From assembly GCF_036588685.1 (NCBI RefSeq), contig NC_086378.1, forward strand, positions 24,715,578 through 24,779,577: DNA of 64,000 nt, given 5' to 3'. The notes under the pieces were generated by a model. The model was not told the DNA's origin, did no database searches, and saw nothing but the letters and a program-made list of their open reading frames with translations. Numbering within the stretch: position 1 is the first letter of the stretch; each line of letters begins with the position of its first letter. This stretch comes from Mytilus trossulus (Eukaryota > Mollusca > Bivalvia > Mytilida > Mytilidae). Shown one piece after another: positions 1-12,500 of this stretch. A program made the translations under genes and the position numbers.

Positions 1-400
1 GTCTTTACCACTAAAACTTAACCTTGATCACTGATACATAAAATGAGGTCGAGGTCAAGTGAAAACTGTCTGATGGGCATGAGAACCTTGCAAGGTACAC
101 ACATACCAGATATTTTCCTATTACTTATACTAGTAATGGGAAAGAAATAAACATTACAAAAATTCTTAACTTTTTTTTCAAGTAGCTACTGAACCATGAA
201 AATGAGGTCAAGGACAATGGATATACGACAGACAGAAACTTCACAACTTACGTTAAGGCATCTATATACAAAGTATGAAGCATCCAAGACTTCCACCTTC
301 AAAATTAAAAAGCTTTTAAAAAGTTAGTGAACACTGCTGTGGCCAGATCACTATCTCTATGTTGAGATTTCTGCAACTAACAAAGTTGCAGGCACAAAAA
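1..400 (-). repeat. T4 tandem-unit element, partial, inverted
   Basis: This segment carries the complement of the T4 family that fills 50740-51734. Diagnostic pieces are GAGGTCGAGGTCAAGTGAAA near 48 and the shared stretch on rates, names and poly-T blocks seen again at 3330-3560. It is cut off by the window edge, so its full length is unknown. No coding potential is visible. Confidence 0.6.
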
Positions 401-402
401 AC

Positions 403-905
403 TAGAGGCTCTAAAGAGCCTGTGTTGCTCACCTTGGTTTATGTGCACATTAAACAAAGGACACAGGAGATATAACAAAATTGTATTTTGGTGTTGGTGA
501 TGCTTTTTATTAGATCTTACTTTACTGAACAATCTTGCTGCTTACAATTATCTCTACCTATAATGAACTTGGCCCAGAAGTGACAGTGGAAAACATTTTG
601 TAAAAATTTACAAAAAATTACATAATTTATTAAAATTGTTAAAAATTGACTATTAAGGGCAATGACTCCTTAAGGGGTCAATAGACCACTTTGGTCTTGT
701 TAACTAATTTGTAGTTCTTACTTTCCTTTACATTATAGCTTGGTTGGCTGGCCAGGTCAGCGGACACATTTTTTTAACTAGATACCCCTACGATGATTTT
801 GGCCAAGTAGTTTCAGAGGAGAAGATTTTTGTAAAAGTTAACAGAAGACAACTGACGCTAAGTGACGAGAAGCTCACTTGCACTTATGCCAGGTGAGCTA
901 AAAAT
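403..905 (+). repeat. T1 element, short copy
   Basis: The head is AGAGGCTCT followed by AGAGCCTG and GCTCACC. The tail ends AGGTGAGCTAAAAA after a short acgac-containing segment at 845-870. The head GCTCACC and the tail GGTGAGC are inverted copies of each other. This copy holds about one body unit, compared with two or more in the copies at 1030 and 12240. No open frame is supported. Confidence 0.6.
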
Positions 906-1029
906 GGGAGCATTTTATACATTTCACATTGACCTTAAAGTACAAGTGTCAACTGAGAAGAATTCAAGCAGGAATTTTAAGATCTCTTGATACATTCACT
1001 GAGAATTGGTCTTATAAGCAGTGGCATTT

Positions 1030-2456
1030 TTAGCTCATCTGTCCCAAAGGGCCAAGTGAGCTTTTCTCATCACTTGGTGTCCGTCGTTGTCTTTAATTTC
1101 TACACAAATCTTCTCCTCTGAAACTACTGGGCCAAATTTAACCAAACTTGGCCACAATCCTCATTGAGGTATCAAGTTTAAAAAATGTGTCCGGTGACCA
1201 ACCCAACAAAGAATGCAACCATGGCTAAAAATAGAACATAGGTGTAAAATGTAGATTTTGGCTTATAACTCTGAAACCAAAGCATATTTAGCAAGTTTGA
1301 CAAAAAAAAATTTGTTTAACAAGTCCAGATCTAAATGCCCTGCAATTTTCAGATGAATCGGACAGTCCTTTGTTGGGTTGCTGCCCCTAAATTGGTAATT
1401 TTTAGGAAATTTTGCCGCTTTTGTTTATAATTTGATTATTATAGATGGAGATAAATTGTAAACAGCAATAATGTTCAGCAAAGTAAGATCTACAATTAAG
1501 TCAACAAGAACCAAAATGGTCAGTTGACCCCTTTTAAAAGGAGTTATTGCCCTTTATAGTTAATATTTTACCAATTTTTCATAAAATTTGTAATTTTTTA
1601 CAAAAATCTTCCCTTCTGAATTCACAGGGTCAAATTTAACCAAACTTAGCCACAATTATTATTAGGGTATCTTGTTCAAAAATGTGTGTGGTGACCCAGC
1701 TAACTAATCAAGATGGCCGCCTTGGCGAAAAATAGAACATAGGGGGTAAAATGTAGATTTTGGCTTATAACTCTGAAACAAAAGCAATTAGAGCAAATCT
1801 GACAGGGATAAATTGTTTATCAAGTCAATATATATCTACCCTGAAATTTTCAAATCAATAGACCACTTTCGAGTTCATCCGTCACCGGAAAAAACTCGTC
1901 AATTATACGCGCCTATATCACCGTCATTTGTGCGTTTAGGGGCGTCGTCACTTCCTTCCAATGTTGAGCGAGTGGTTGGAAAACTATAATTCAATATTGT
2001 ACGAATTATTCGGCAAATTGAATTCTCAAAATTGACAATCAACACTGCTGTCATTAGGGAATTGTCAGTAAGTACCTACAGAGCAACCATTATTTCTAGT
2101 TTATCCTGCACAAAGACGATCACTAAGACGCTTGATGAACGTAAATAGTGCAGGGATACAGGCGACCCCCTCTATCTGGTAAATGACGTCATAAAGGCGT
2201 GTATAATTGACGAGTTTTTGCTGGTGACGGATGAACTCGAAAGTGGTCTATTGGATAACTGGATGTTGGGTTGCTGCCCCCCTAATAATTTTCATTAATT
2301 TGGTAAAAAAAAATTACAAAATGTTTTCCTCTGTATCTAAAGGGCCAAGTTTATTATAGATAGAAAATTGTAAGTAGCAAGAAGGTTCAGTCAAGTAAGA
2401 TCTACAAACACAATTTTGTCATGAATCCATCTGTGTCCTTCTTAGACCAAGGTGAG
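1030..2456 (-). repeat. T1 element, two body units, interrupted by a MITE
   Basis: This is T1 in the opposite orientation to the neighbour at 403-905. It starts TTTAGCTCATCTG and ends at AAGGTGAGGGAC. Two body units repeat with a spacing of about 500 bp: GATTTTGGCTTATAACTCTG occurs near 1254 and again near 1755. The second unit is split by the inverted-repeat element at 1856-2253 and resumes with GTTGGGTTGCTGCCCCCC. Confidence 0.6.
1856..2253. mobile_element. 398-bp MITE with about 70-bp terminal inverted repeats
   Basis: The left end CAATAGACCACTTTCGAGTT is matched in inverse at the right end AACTCGAAAGTGGTCTATTG. The pairing continues with a few mismatches through CTCGTCAATTATAC and on to GTCAT, giving arms of about 70 bp. 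It sits inside a T1 body unit, so the insertion is younger than that T1 copy. There is no transposase frame, so it would be non-autonomous. The superfamily is not assigned. Confidence 0.8.
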
Positions 2457-3045
2457 GGACAAAAAAATGGCAAATGACTCATTGGTGGCTTCATGGTAGG
2501 TTGTGTGTTTAAACCCAAGCGTGGTCAAATTTGAGACTTGAAAAGTGGTAGTGTTGCCTCTCTGAACAGGAAGCAAGAGCAAAGACTGGTCATCTTAAAG
2601 ACAAAACTATGTTACCTTGTATGTTGACATGGCTTCCTGGAGACTAACCTTTTGAACTAGCTAGTAAAAAAACATGAATTTATAGGTGGTATGGAATTGA
2701 AGGATTCTTTAAATGTGGATTTAAGTTAAATTCAAACCTGTGATTTCAAATTTTTAAACTAAACTTTTTTTTATAGAATATTATCTGACGAACACTTGTT
2801 ACACCCCAGTTTTGGGGGATAAATAGGAATCAAAACTTCCATCTGTCTGATATGTCATGTGCCATACCAGCAGCATAACTTGTCCTTATGGGTGAGAAAG
2901 ATATTGATGAAATTTTTACAATTAAACACCTGAGGATGCCCAATCAGGAAAATATTGTAGGTTCAACATGTTTAAAGGGAGTTAATCAAATTTACTTACT
3001 TCAATGCACAAATAGTCATGATAGTATTGTGAGACAGGAGAATCC
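2457..3045. other. No feature recognised
   Basis: AT-rich sequence between repeat copies. The 71-codon frame at 2888-3103 has no recognisable protein signature and runs into the T4 head at 3046, so I do not treat it as a gene. Confidence 0.5.
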
Positions 3046-3660
3046 CAATCTTATTACAAGAGTGCACACACTGACCTGTCTCGCCTTCTTTACTAATCAT
3101 TGATATTATGTTGATAGTCCTAAATATAAAGCTTTATTACAACTGTCACACAAACATAACATTAACAAAGAAAACTAAACATTGACCATGAAAATGAGTT
3201 CAAGGTCAGATGTCACCTGCCAGTTGGACATGTACACCTTACAGTCCTTCCATACACCAAATATACCAAACCTATTGCTTAACGTATCTGAGATATGGAC
3301 TTGACCTCCAAAACTTAACCTTGTTCACTGATCCATGAAATGAAGTCAAGGTCAAATGAATACTGTCTGACGGGCATAAGGACCTTGCAAAGTACGCACA
3401 TACCATATATAATTTTCCTATTACTCATAATAAGAGAGAATTTAACATTACAAAAAATCTTAACTTTTTTATCAATTAGTCATTGAACCATGAAAATGTG
3501 ATAATGGACATTGATCATGTGGCTGAAACTTCATAACATGAGGCATCTATATACAAAGTATAAAGCATCCAGGTATTCCACGTTCTAAATTATAAAGCTT
3601 TTAAGAAGTTAGCTGACGCCAACAGCAGATCACTTTCCCTATGTCGAGCTTTCTGTGCCA
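3046..3660 (-). repeat. T4 element, inverted, with head and tail
   Basis: The head contains TGTCTCGCCTTCTTTACTAA and GTTGATAGTCCTAAATATAA, which recur in inverse at 53818-53905 and 57430-57520. The body carries GTTCAAGGTCAGATG at about 3200 and GTCAAGGTCAAATGAA at about 3345, both the inverse of the TGACCTTGAC blocks of T4. The tail has ATGTCGAGCTTTCTG. No coding potential. Confidence 0.65.
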
Positions 3661-3889
3661 AAAAAAGATCCCTCGAGCTCATCACTCCTGTTTTCTGATC
3701 ATAACATATCAGAATACTGGAGTGATGCAAGCTCAGTTTTTGATTCTAAATCTTTAAAAAACATTGGTTCAGCATTAACTTAGTGTCCAATTTTTTAGTT
3801 GATATCTCATTGAAATTAAACCAGGATTATGTCATGCTAGAGGTATAGGGGGAGGGTTGAGATCTCATAAACATGTTTAACCCCACCAC

Positions 3890-4153
3890 ATTTTTGCGCC
3901 TGTCCCAATTCAGGAGCCTCTGGTCTTTGTTAGTCTTGTATTATTTTAATTTTAGTTTCTTGTGTACAATTTGGAAATAAGTATGGCGTTCATTATCACT
4001 GAAATAGTATATATTTGTTTAGGGGCCAGTTGAGGGACGCCTCCGGTTGAGGGAATTTCTCGTTACATTGAAGACCTGTTGGTGACCTTCTGCTGTTTTT
4101 CTATGGTCGGTTGTTGTCTCTTTGATACATTCCCCATTTCCATTCTCAATTTT
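3890..4153 (+). repeat. Dispersed short repeat S1, copy 1
   Basis: Runs from CCTGTCCCAATTCAGGAGCC to TTCCATTCTCAATTTTA. A second, clearly homologous copy lies at 39888-40155 and a tail fragment at 62423-62470. Shared blocks include GGCGTTCATTATCACTGAA and GACCTGTTGGTGACC. Length near 265 bp and lack of coding frames fit a SINE or MITE, but I see no tRNA promoter boxes. Confidence 0.7.
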
Positions 4154-4319
4154 ATTAACACCAAGATCATGTCGGAATAGAAAACTGACAGTAAGTTCAT
4201 GTTTCCAAATTTAGATTATTAATTCGGCTATTCCATTAAAATGTATGTGGGAGGGTAGGAAGGGAAGTTAAATTATTGAATGTTTTTTTACAGTAAGCGT
4301 CAAGTACCATAAGATACAG

Positions 4320-4590
4320 ACCTGCAGACTACAAAAACTAAACCTTAACACTGATCTATGAACAGTGATTGAGGTCAAGTTGAAACCTGTCTGACAGACA
4401 GATAATACCTTGCAAAAAACCCACATACCAAATAAAGTTATCCTATTACACATAATAATAGAAACATTCTTGACATTTACACTATAATTTGTTTTCAAAT
4501 AGTCACTGAAATGTGAAAATAAAATCAAGGACAATGGCCATATGTCAGATTAAAAACAACATAACATCATAGCCACCAGGATGTAATCCC
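4320..4590 (-). repeat. T4 fragment, inverted
   Basis: Contains GAGGTCAAGTTGAAACCTGT and ACCTTGCAAAAAACCCACAT, matching the start of the window and 3350-3420. The ends are not clear. Confidence 0.5.
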
Positions 4591-4827
4591 TATGTCTCGT
4601 AATCTATTGTTAGCAAGATAATTGAACAGATATGGATAGATTGAATATGTAGATGGACTCAATTGCAGGTTGGTTGAAAGATCTGGACTAATTTCCTGAA
4701 CCACTATTTTACTGAAGCTTGCAAATAATAAAATTATTAAACTACTGTAACTGCTTTTAATGTCTTTTGTAACAAAATATTTTTTAAAAGCTGAACATGA
4801 AAATTGTTTGTGTCTTTTCTGTTACAG

Positions 4828-4940
4828 ATGAGCAATGCTCTTGATCCCACTTATGTCCTCATCACATCAGTGAATGTTTCCCTGAGCAATGCTCTTGATC
4901 CCACTTATGTCCTCATCTCATCAGTGAATGTTTCCCTTTA
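4828..4940 (+). other. Possible exon with an in-frame 54-bp duplication
   Basis: A pyrimidine-rich tract ending TTCTGTTACAG is followed by ATGAGCAATGC. A 54-bp unit (18 codons) is then repeated twice with one base difference (ATCACATCA versus ATCTCATCA). The frame reads on to CTTTAG, directly followed by GTAAAG. This gives a 37-residue peptide in which SNALDPTYVLI occurs twice. The other two plus-strand frames are closed. The peptide matches no family I know. It may be the last coding exon or non-coding exon of an unseen gene, or chance. Confidence 0.3.
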
Positions 4941-5079
4941 GGTAAAGTTCTCATTCTGAAAATAAAAGTAAGGTCATAAAAATGTACAAAATTAAAAAAA
5001 AATAATACCTCTTTGACAAATTTTGTTTTACAGGGGTTTCATGTTGCTCATGGTATAGTTAAAAGAGTAGATTTGTGCT

Positions 5080-5405
5080 TTTCAATTTTCAATGGCCCTA
5101 TTGTTAATACCAAAAAGAGTTTTGTCTATACATAGTCATAAACAAGACTTTATCCATAGTACACAGATGCCCCACCTGCACTATCATTTTCAATGTACAG
5201 TGGCCCCTGAAATTGGGGTCTTAACTCTAATTTTGATCATCTTATAAGGAATATGTATTTTAAGTTTCAAGTTAATTGGAATTTTAAACTTTGTCGAAAA
5301 CTGCCTTTGCCAAAAACTTTAACCTGAAGTGGGACAGGCGAACAGACGATCAAACAGATGCACAGACCGGAAAACATAATGCTCCTTAAATGGGACATAA
5401 AAGTG
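5080..5405 (+). repeat. T5 dispersed element
   Basis: Carries CAGTGGCCCCTGAAATTGGG, then AACTTTAACCTGAAGTGGGA, then an ACAGACGATCAAACAGATG segment, then ACCGGAAAACATAATGC. The last three blocks recur in inverse at 36195-36330. The CAGAC-rich run near the right end is the same position in which T1, T2 and T3 carry GAC repeats. Confidence 0.6.
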
Positions 5406-6002
5406 TCTCAATTTCAAAATTTTACATCTAAGTTACAGGGTTAGAAAATTTACATGACCAATAATTTCCAAACTTAGTAATGTCTAAGGTTTAAATAAGA
5501 GACAGAGAGACACTTGACTACTAATACTATTTCTTTGTGGTTTTAGACATTTCCTATTGTGACTTCATTATTTCATTGGAACTTTTGTGATGTCCTGTAA
5601 TGGTGGACATACAGCGATAAGGTGTATTGTTGTGACTTTAAAAAAGAAAAACAAGACTTTTTTAAAACATAGATTTTCCTTATCATAAGTTTTTTTTTTT
5701 GGTTATTTTATTAATTTGATAATAAACTGAAGAAAAAAAACCACAAATAAAAACTTGGAAAGATGTTACCAGAGTGGTTAGAGTGAAATTTATGGTTCTG
5801 TACATCCTAAGAAGCCTTTTTAATGTTAAATAATATCAACAGTGAAAACTGCAGATTAATTTTCTATTTTAAACAATTAAGAATCTTTTTCCTTTAAGCA
5901 TAGCAGGAGATCAAATAGAAAACAAAGATAAACAACAACCATCTCTGATCATCTCTATTATAATACAAATCAGTGTCTGTCCAAAAAACATTATGCATCC
6001 AC
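5406..6002. other. GPATCH1 downstream flank, no gene seen
   Basis: AT-rich sequence. TTTATT at about 5707 reads AATAAA on the minus strand and is a candidate poly(A) signal for GPATCH1, giving a 3' UTR of roughly 750 nt. This is not proven; other signals may be used. Confidence 0.35.
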
Positions 6003-6284
6003 TTAAGGTGGTACCCAACACTTTAACTAAAATTAGTTTGGCTTGTTTAATTTTCATAAAATCTGGACAAAGTATTTACTTTGACCCTTTGACAAAAATA
6101 TTAAAAAAATCAAATTATTTTAACCAACCATTTTATCAGAAAAATTACACTGATTATATAGCAGTTTGACAAACACTTATTTTGATCATTGAGAAGCTTA
6201 ATATTCACTTAACAACACAATGTAATTAAAACGTAAAGCTAATTTAACAGAGTTATCTCCCTGTAGTGTTAGGTACCACCTTAA
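6003..6284. mobile_element. PiggyBac-type MITE with TTAA ends
   Basis: TTAA at 6003-6006 is followed by GGTGGTACCCAACAC. The right side has GTGTTAGGTACCACC followed by TTAA at 6281-6284. The 15-bp inverted repeats differ at one position. TTAA target duplication is the hallmark of piggyBac elements. At 282 bp with no frame it is non-autonomous. It lies about 170 bp beyond the GPATCH1 stop and may be part of its 3' UTR. Confidence 0.75.
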
Positions 6285-6450
6285 CAGTGAAATTTTAAAT
6301 TCCATCTTTGTTCCAAGAATTATAGCATCGCACCCACAATACAGTCTCAAGAAAATAATTTCTGAGAGCATCATAATTAAGCAATATAGCATAAAATTAC
6401 TACGATACTCAAAGGCCATGAATAAAACACTGTATAAATGGTTTGTTTCC

Positions 6451-6582
6451 TTACTTGTGTAATAATTCCTTATCTGTTGGTAGATTTTCTTCACTGCTAC
6501 TCTCCTCTGAGTCATCACTGTCAGAATAGCTCTTTTTCTTTCTTTTATCCTTCTTCTTGTGTTTTGACTTTTTACTTTTAGA
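6451..6582 (-). CDS. GPATCH1: GPATCH1 exon 19 (last recognised)
   Basis: 132 nt including stop, acceptor TTATTTTTAG. Encodes [20 protein letters not shown], an acidic-serine run, and ends TDKELLHK then TAA. The stop lies inside CACAAGTAAGG, which is also a strong 5' splice-site match. Vertebrate proteins continue a few residues past the equivalent ELLRR. The reading may therefore continue into an unseen exon. Confidence 0.75.
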   Translation of the reverse strand, partial: SKSKKSKHKKKDKRKKKSYSDSDDSEESSSEENLPTDKELLHK

Positions 6583-9500
6583 CTAAAAATAAACACACAG
6601 AAATTGTAATTATACCTCCAGGAGCAGACACTTTCTATAAAGAACACATGTATGAATTAAAAGTCTATTTCCAAAAATTTTGTATTTACACTTCTGAATT
6701 CTGGCAAAGCTCATGGTATAAGATTATAGAAAGTTTAACATAAAATATTATAGCTACAGTTTCAAATATGACGGATTTAAAATTGTTATATACTGGTACC
6801 CTGTATTTAAATTATTTCAAGGTATAGGAAGAGAAGATTGGTAGTCTTATTGTTGTAACACCCCATACAATGACAGGCCTTTTATGTCACGACAACAAAA
6901 AACTTTCTAATGTGAACAAATGCTTTGTGTACAATACCTTTTTTTCTTTTTTATGTTTGGATTTTGAGCGTTTATGTTTTCTGTGTTCACTAGAATCCCT
7001 AGTGTTTTTACTTCTATCAGGAAGTAAAGATGGGTCAACAAAATCTCCTGTACCATGCTTTCTTTGACATGTTGGTGCTAAATAATCAGCACTGCTTACA
7101 AAACTAGTAGATACAGGAATACTGGTAGATGCAGCTGAAATATAATAACAAATTCAATGAATTTCATGAAAAGGCACTAAATATTTCAAACATGTTTTTG
7201 TTTTTTAATTTTTTTTGGGGTAATTTTCATGCAACAAGTCAGTGTAATGTAAATCATTTTTAATTGAACTTTGAAAAAAAAGGAAAATGATAACAGTGCA
7301 ATCAAAATCTAAAACTGGAACATTTTGACAACACTACAATCAAAACAAGATAACAGCATTGTATTTGAAGAGATCCTGTAGCATGGCAGTAAACTTACCT
7401 CAATGGATGAGACTAAAACAAATAGCTGTTCCTAGATTCATATCGGTCCTTTACCAAAATTTCACAGAAATATTGTCTTTTTCCAATATCCTGTTATTTT
7501 TCTATAACAAAACTGATATTTCCAAAATCAACATAAGGATGTTTTCAGAAAAGCCAAATTTAGTTATATATCCACTGTGGATTCATAATTATTTGTTGTA
7601 TACCAATTCAAGAGGATATTGTGGGTACATGTGAACCACAAATTCATGTGTTTAATGAAAAACAAATCTTCTATAGGTGTGTTTGCATACTTCGGCTAAA
7701 CCAGGTAATCAAATATCTAGGAACATGGGCCTTTATCTTAATCCACAAAAATTGGTACCATAATAAAACAAGAGGCTCTCAAGAGCCTGAATCGCTCACC
7801 TTAATTTTTTTGATTAAATCTCTCATCAATGATTATTTTGGCTTTTCAATTTATTTAAATGTTCTTTGGATCGTCCTATTTTCTTCAAAAGCAAAACAAA
7901 TAATCATTTTCTCCTATGTTCTATTTTAGCCATAGGAGCTATGTTTCTTGACATACAAGGAAATAAAATATAATCAAAGCGCAAAAGCGCTGTAAAGGCA
8001 GTTAATTACAGGTTGTGTGTATTTCTAGTCCAGTTATATCATTATCTTCCATAGAACAGAGGTGGTTTGTAGAATTTAAGATTTAGAGTTCTTTTGTACC
8101 TAGTTCACCTATATCTATAGTCTACTGTTTACAGTATATTTTTTGTGCCTCGCCATGAAATGCATTTTTAGCCATGGCCTTGTCAGTTTGCTTTAAATTT
8201 ATGAGTTTGACTGTCCCTTTGGTGTCTTTCGTCCCTCTTCTTTAGACATAAAAGAACTTTTCCTTTTCAATATAAATAGACTATTTTTAATTATTGATTG
8301 TATATGCATATTCTACAACTCCCATAAAAAATAGTTCACAAAGATTGGCTAGTCTCTGTACTGTGTGTATAGCAAGAACATCAAGTAAAATGTAACATAA
8401 TGGTAAATGTACATAGTAACATGTCAACTTTTTTGATGACCATACCTGCCAACTGTCAGTATTTGCAGAGTATTTCCCCCATCGAGCTCCAGGCTTCCAA
8501 ATGGAAATTTTGTAAGAGCAATTTTGTCGACTATTTAAAGAAAACAATTAATTCAACAATGGCTATAAGCGTATTAATGCAAGAAGAAGCCAGAAACCAC
8601 ATTAGAATATATTTGAAGGGAATCCATGACAATCGCCCCATTAGCAAATAGCCCCACTTTTTCACTAACATGACTAACTCGCCCCACTTTAAAAAAAACC
8701 TGCCCCAACCTGGATTACCAAATCGCCCCACTTGTGAACTGTGATAAATCCTGTTAATATTACTCCTGCCAACTCGCCCCACCTAATAGAAAACGATAAT
8801 ATCTAGATAAATATATTATTAACCAGGAAGAATTTAGTAATGCCAACTTGCCCCACTTATGTTAAAAGATATTATACCGTTGTATATAAGTTAAATTCCG
8901 TTAATATTACTCCTGCCAACTGGCCCCACCTAATGGAAATCGGTGAAATCTAGATAAATATATTATTAACCAGGATGAATTTAGTAATGCCAACTCGCCC
9001 AACGTATGGAAAAAGATGTTATCCCATTGAATATAAGTTCAATTCCTTATATTGCCTTATGATACAATTAACAGGTTTCTTTTCAATTGTTATGCAAATA
9101 ACTAAGCTTCAAAACTAACATTTATTCTTCAACAATCAGTTTTTTTTTAGAATTATAATTTCAGTATATATCAATTATAGTAATTAAATTAATTTTCGGT
9201 TTGTTTGTATTCTGTGTAGATTAGTTTTCATTAAAGTGGTGCGAGTTTTTATTTTTAATTATTTATATATATATTAATCTAAAAATTACCGTTTTTTTAT
9301 AAGTAGGGCGAGTTGGCAGGAGTAATATTAAACAGGGTTCTCGCTAAGGCAAGTCCATGAGTCCTGGACTCATCAAAATCTGTCTGGACTCACCATTTTC
9401 AAAACTGGTGAGTCCACAAATACATCAATATTGAAATATTTTGTATAAACTGAACACAGTTACCATGACTCACCGTGGCCAAAAATGACGAGTCCCTGGA

Positions 9501-12500
9501 CTCGCCTTCAAAAATCCTTAGCGAGAACCCTGATTTAACATGATTTAACAAATTTCACATGTGGGGCGAGTTGGCAGGAGTAATATTTAACATGATTTAA
9601 CCAATTTCACATGTGGGGCGATTTGATAAATTAGTTTGTGGTGTTTTTTTAAAAAGTGGGGCGATTAGCCAGTGGGGCAACTTGTCCTGCTTCCATTTGA
9701 AGGCCCCCTTGAAGGTTTTGTATGACTATATGAACCATCTTTCACGTAAAACCCCCATGTGCATTTTGAAAAGTTGGCAGATATGTTTCTAACTCCAGGC
9801 AAAATCTACCGGTATGAATGAAAAAGAAGTTTTCAATTAAGGCTCTGTGGCCATAACAGCTGTCTCATTAGCATTTCAACCACTTCCCATATTTGCAATT
9901 AAAACAATAGAAGAAAATTATTCAACGCAAAAACAAAACTTACTTGTAAATATGAAATTCTCTTTACGGTATTAGTTTTTATCATTGTTTGAGATTGTAC
10001 AGTAGTACCTGTAACTGCTTATACCTATTTCTTATTCACTTTTGCTTGATAAACTCACTAAATATCATATACATTGTACCATATGTATTTTTATATGCAT
10101 TCCAATAACATGAACAATTGTAATTCAATTCTATATACCAAAGCAAAATGAACTGCACCACTTTCATTCACTAGTATGCATCTTTTGGCAAAATACAAGT
10201 TCTTAGATGACACAATTAATATAATATATATTTATTGATAAAAAAATAAAATTTAGTATACAACTCTTTAACAGGTATAAAAAAAGCACAGCTGTGTCAT
10301 AAATTGTGAAATCTGTGCTGAAAACATAGACATTGATGGTATTTTAGTAATTCCATATGTGAAGCTCAACATTAGCTCGTCAGTTGGTGGTGGACAGTTA
10401 TAGTTCCTTTCTGCAAGCTAGGATGAATGACTTTTCAGGAAAACCAATTTCATAAATCAAAACTTTCCTCTAGATTTCTCCTACAATAATCATCCAGTTT
10501 AGTTCTTTTGTTTTAATTGGACACCATCCTGATTTTTAATTTTGCAAACCATTCAGTCTCTTGCTTGCAAATGGTGCATGAAAATAGGATGGGTATGGCA
10601 GTAGACAAGTCTCTTTAAAGTGGGTTTGTGCCCTGAAAAAAAGTTTTATAACTTAAGTTTAATTGAAACTTGTGCAACACATATACCTAAATAACTATAT
10701 AACATAGAAGAGAGCATCATTCGTGTCAATGTTTTGTTCCTGTTTACATTGTCATTGATATTTTTTCAGAAAGCCTGAGGCATAGCTCATGAATTCCTGT
10801 CATTAGACATTACATCCTAAATTAACATAATTACTGCTAGAATAATTATCTGTATGATATACGTACACTATCATTGTACAGCCCAAGTCTTCAGTATATA
10901 TAATTGTTGCATTCATTCACTCCTGTGTTCAGTCGTTCAAAAATATTTAAACATCAACAAATGAACTTTAGTAAGGACAAGAAAACACTAGAAAAGATAC
11001 GTACGCAGCAGTTAGTAATCATCAAAAATCTGATGGATAACTGGATACCATAAGAAGAAGTACATACAACCCGTGTTTAAGTGTATTTGAAAGAGAAATA
11101 AATCTGGTTAAACGATGTTAAAAGGAAAAATATATCTGGTTAAACGATGTATAAAGGAGGAAAAGATTGTAGATATTGCATTACGATGTGTTCTACCTAA
11201 TAGCACGTGGATATGTTTACATATTTAGACTTGACCCAGTATGACCCGTACCTTGTAGGTCACCGCCGTCGTTTAACTGTTTAAACACTTGACTACAGTA
11301 GAGTATAAGCTAGACAATAAAAAGCTTAAGCCTGTACTATTTGTGTGAAGTAAATGTGTTTGTTCTGTATATTTAAATTGTTTTACCTGATAACAAGGAC
11401 GTATATCTATCCGTTTCCTTCTCAATTCACTTTGTCAAATTCTTCGAGCTTCTTCAAAACATACGTATTACTGCGCCCGGAAGTGAAAAAAATATGAGAA
11501 ATCCTCGTAAAATAATGCTATTTTCAATTTTGTTGAATCCATTTTGTTATATTATTATACAAAGATAAAAAAAAAGTTACGATTAATTATGAATTTGCAT
11601 ATCATTATACGGAACGTTTATGGACTATGTTTTAAGTCGGTCATTTTGGCAGGAAATCATGTACACATACACACGTAGATTGGCTGGTACCCGATTGTAA
11701 TGTTACACATCAAATATATCAAATAGCTTATACCGGGAACGTAGTACAGGGAACCAGGATAATAAGTAGACAACATACATAACTAATACCGAAATTGAAA
11801 ACGCTTTACGGTTTCTCGTTCATAAACCGAATTCCGCTTTGAATTATAGAAGATGCAATATTAATCATGTTCAGTCGACTTTTCATTGTTATATCAACGT
11901 CTGAACTAATTAAAGAATCTTTATATGTCAGATAACACTTGAAATTGACCCGACCTCTTTCCTCACGGAATATACAAATAATGATAGTTTGTAGTCAGGT
12001 TGACTGCTTATAATGCAAAATACACACTAATAGCAAGTTCTACAAAACGAACAATACACACTGATCGTTTCTTTAGTCCCCAATGTAAATGAAAGAAACA
12101 AAAACCATATCATACCATAAAAAGAAGAGGAGAAATTTGAACATTTCCGGATCTATTTCTGGCCAAAAGACCCCCAGCAAAGATTGAGTATGAAAAGATG
12201 AACCTCATGACTTAAAAGTCAGGCCTTAAAGCACTGCCTTTAAAAATTATACTAGATACTCTGAAACTCATTTAGCCTAAGTTTGGCTGAAATTGATACA
12301 GCAGTTTCAAAGGAGAAGATTTTTTAAAGTAAGTCAACATGATGAACAAATTGTGAAAAAAGTCTTTAAAGGGCAATAACTCCTTCAGGGGTCAATTGAC
12401 AATTTTGGTCAAATTGACTTATTTGTAGATCTTACTTTGCTTAACATTTTTGCTATTAACAGTTTATCTGTATCTATAATAATATTCAAGATAATAACCA

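Noticed and set aside
5701..5850. Extra GPATCH1 C-terminal exon after AAAAAG at about 5815
   Set aside because: The frame after this candidate acceptor (KLLRMYRTINF) does not resemble the conserved C-terminus and lacks a good pyrimidine tract.
6198..6647. 149-codon minus-strand frame containing KSKKSQ-like text
   Set aside because: It runs in another frame across GPATCH1 exon 19 and the MITE; the spliced GPATCH1 frame explains the region.
6870..7067. 65-codon plus-strand frame
   Set aside because: Antisense shadow of GPATCH1 exon 18.
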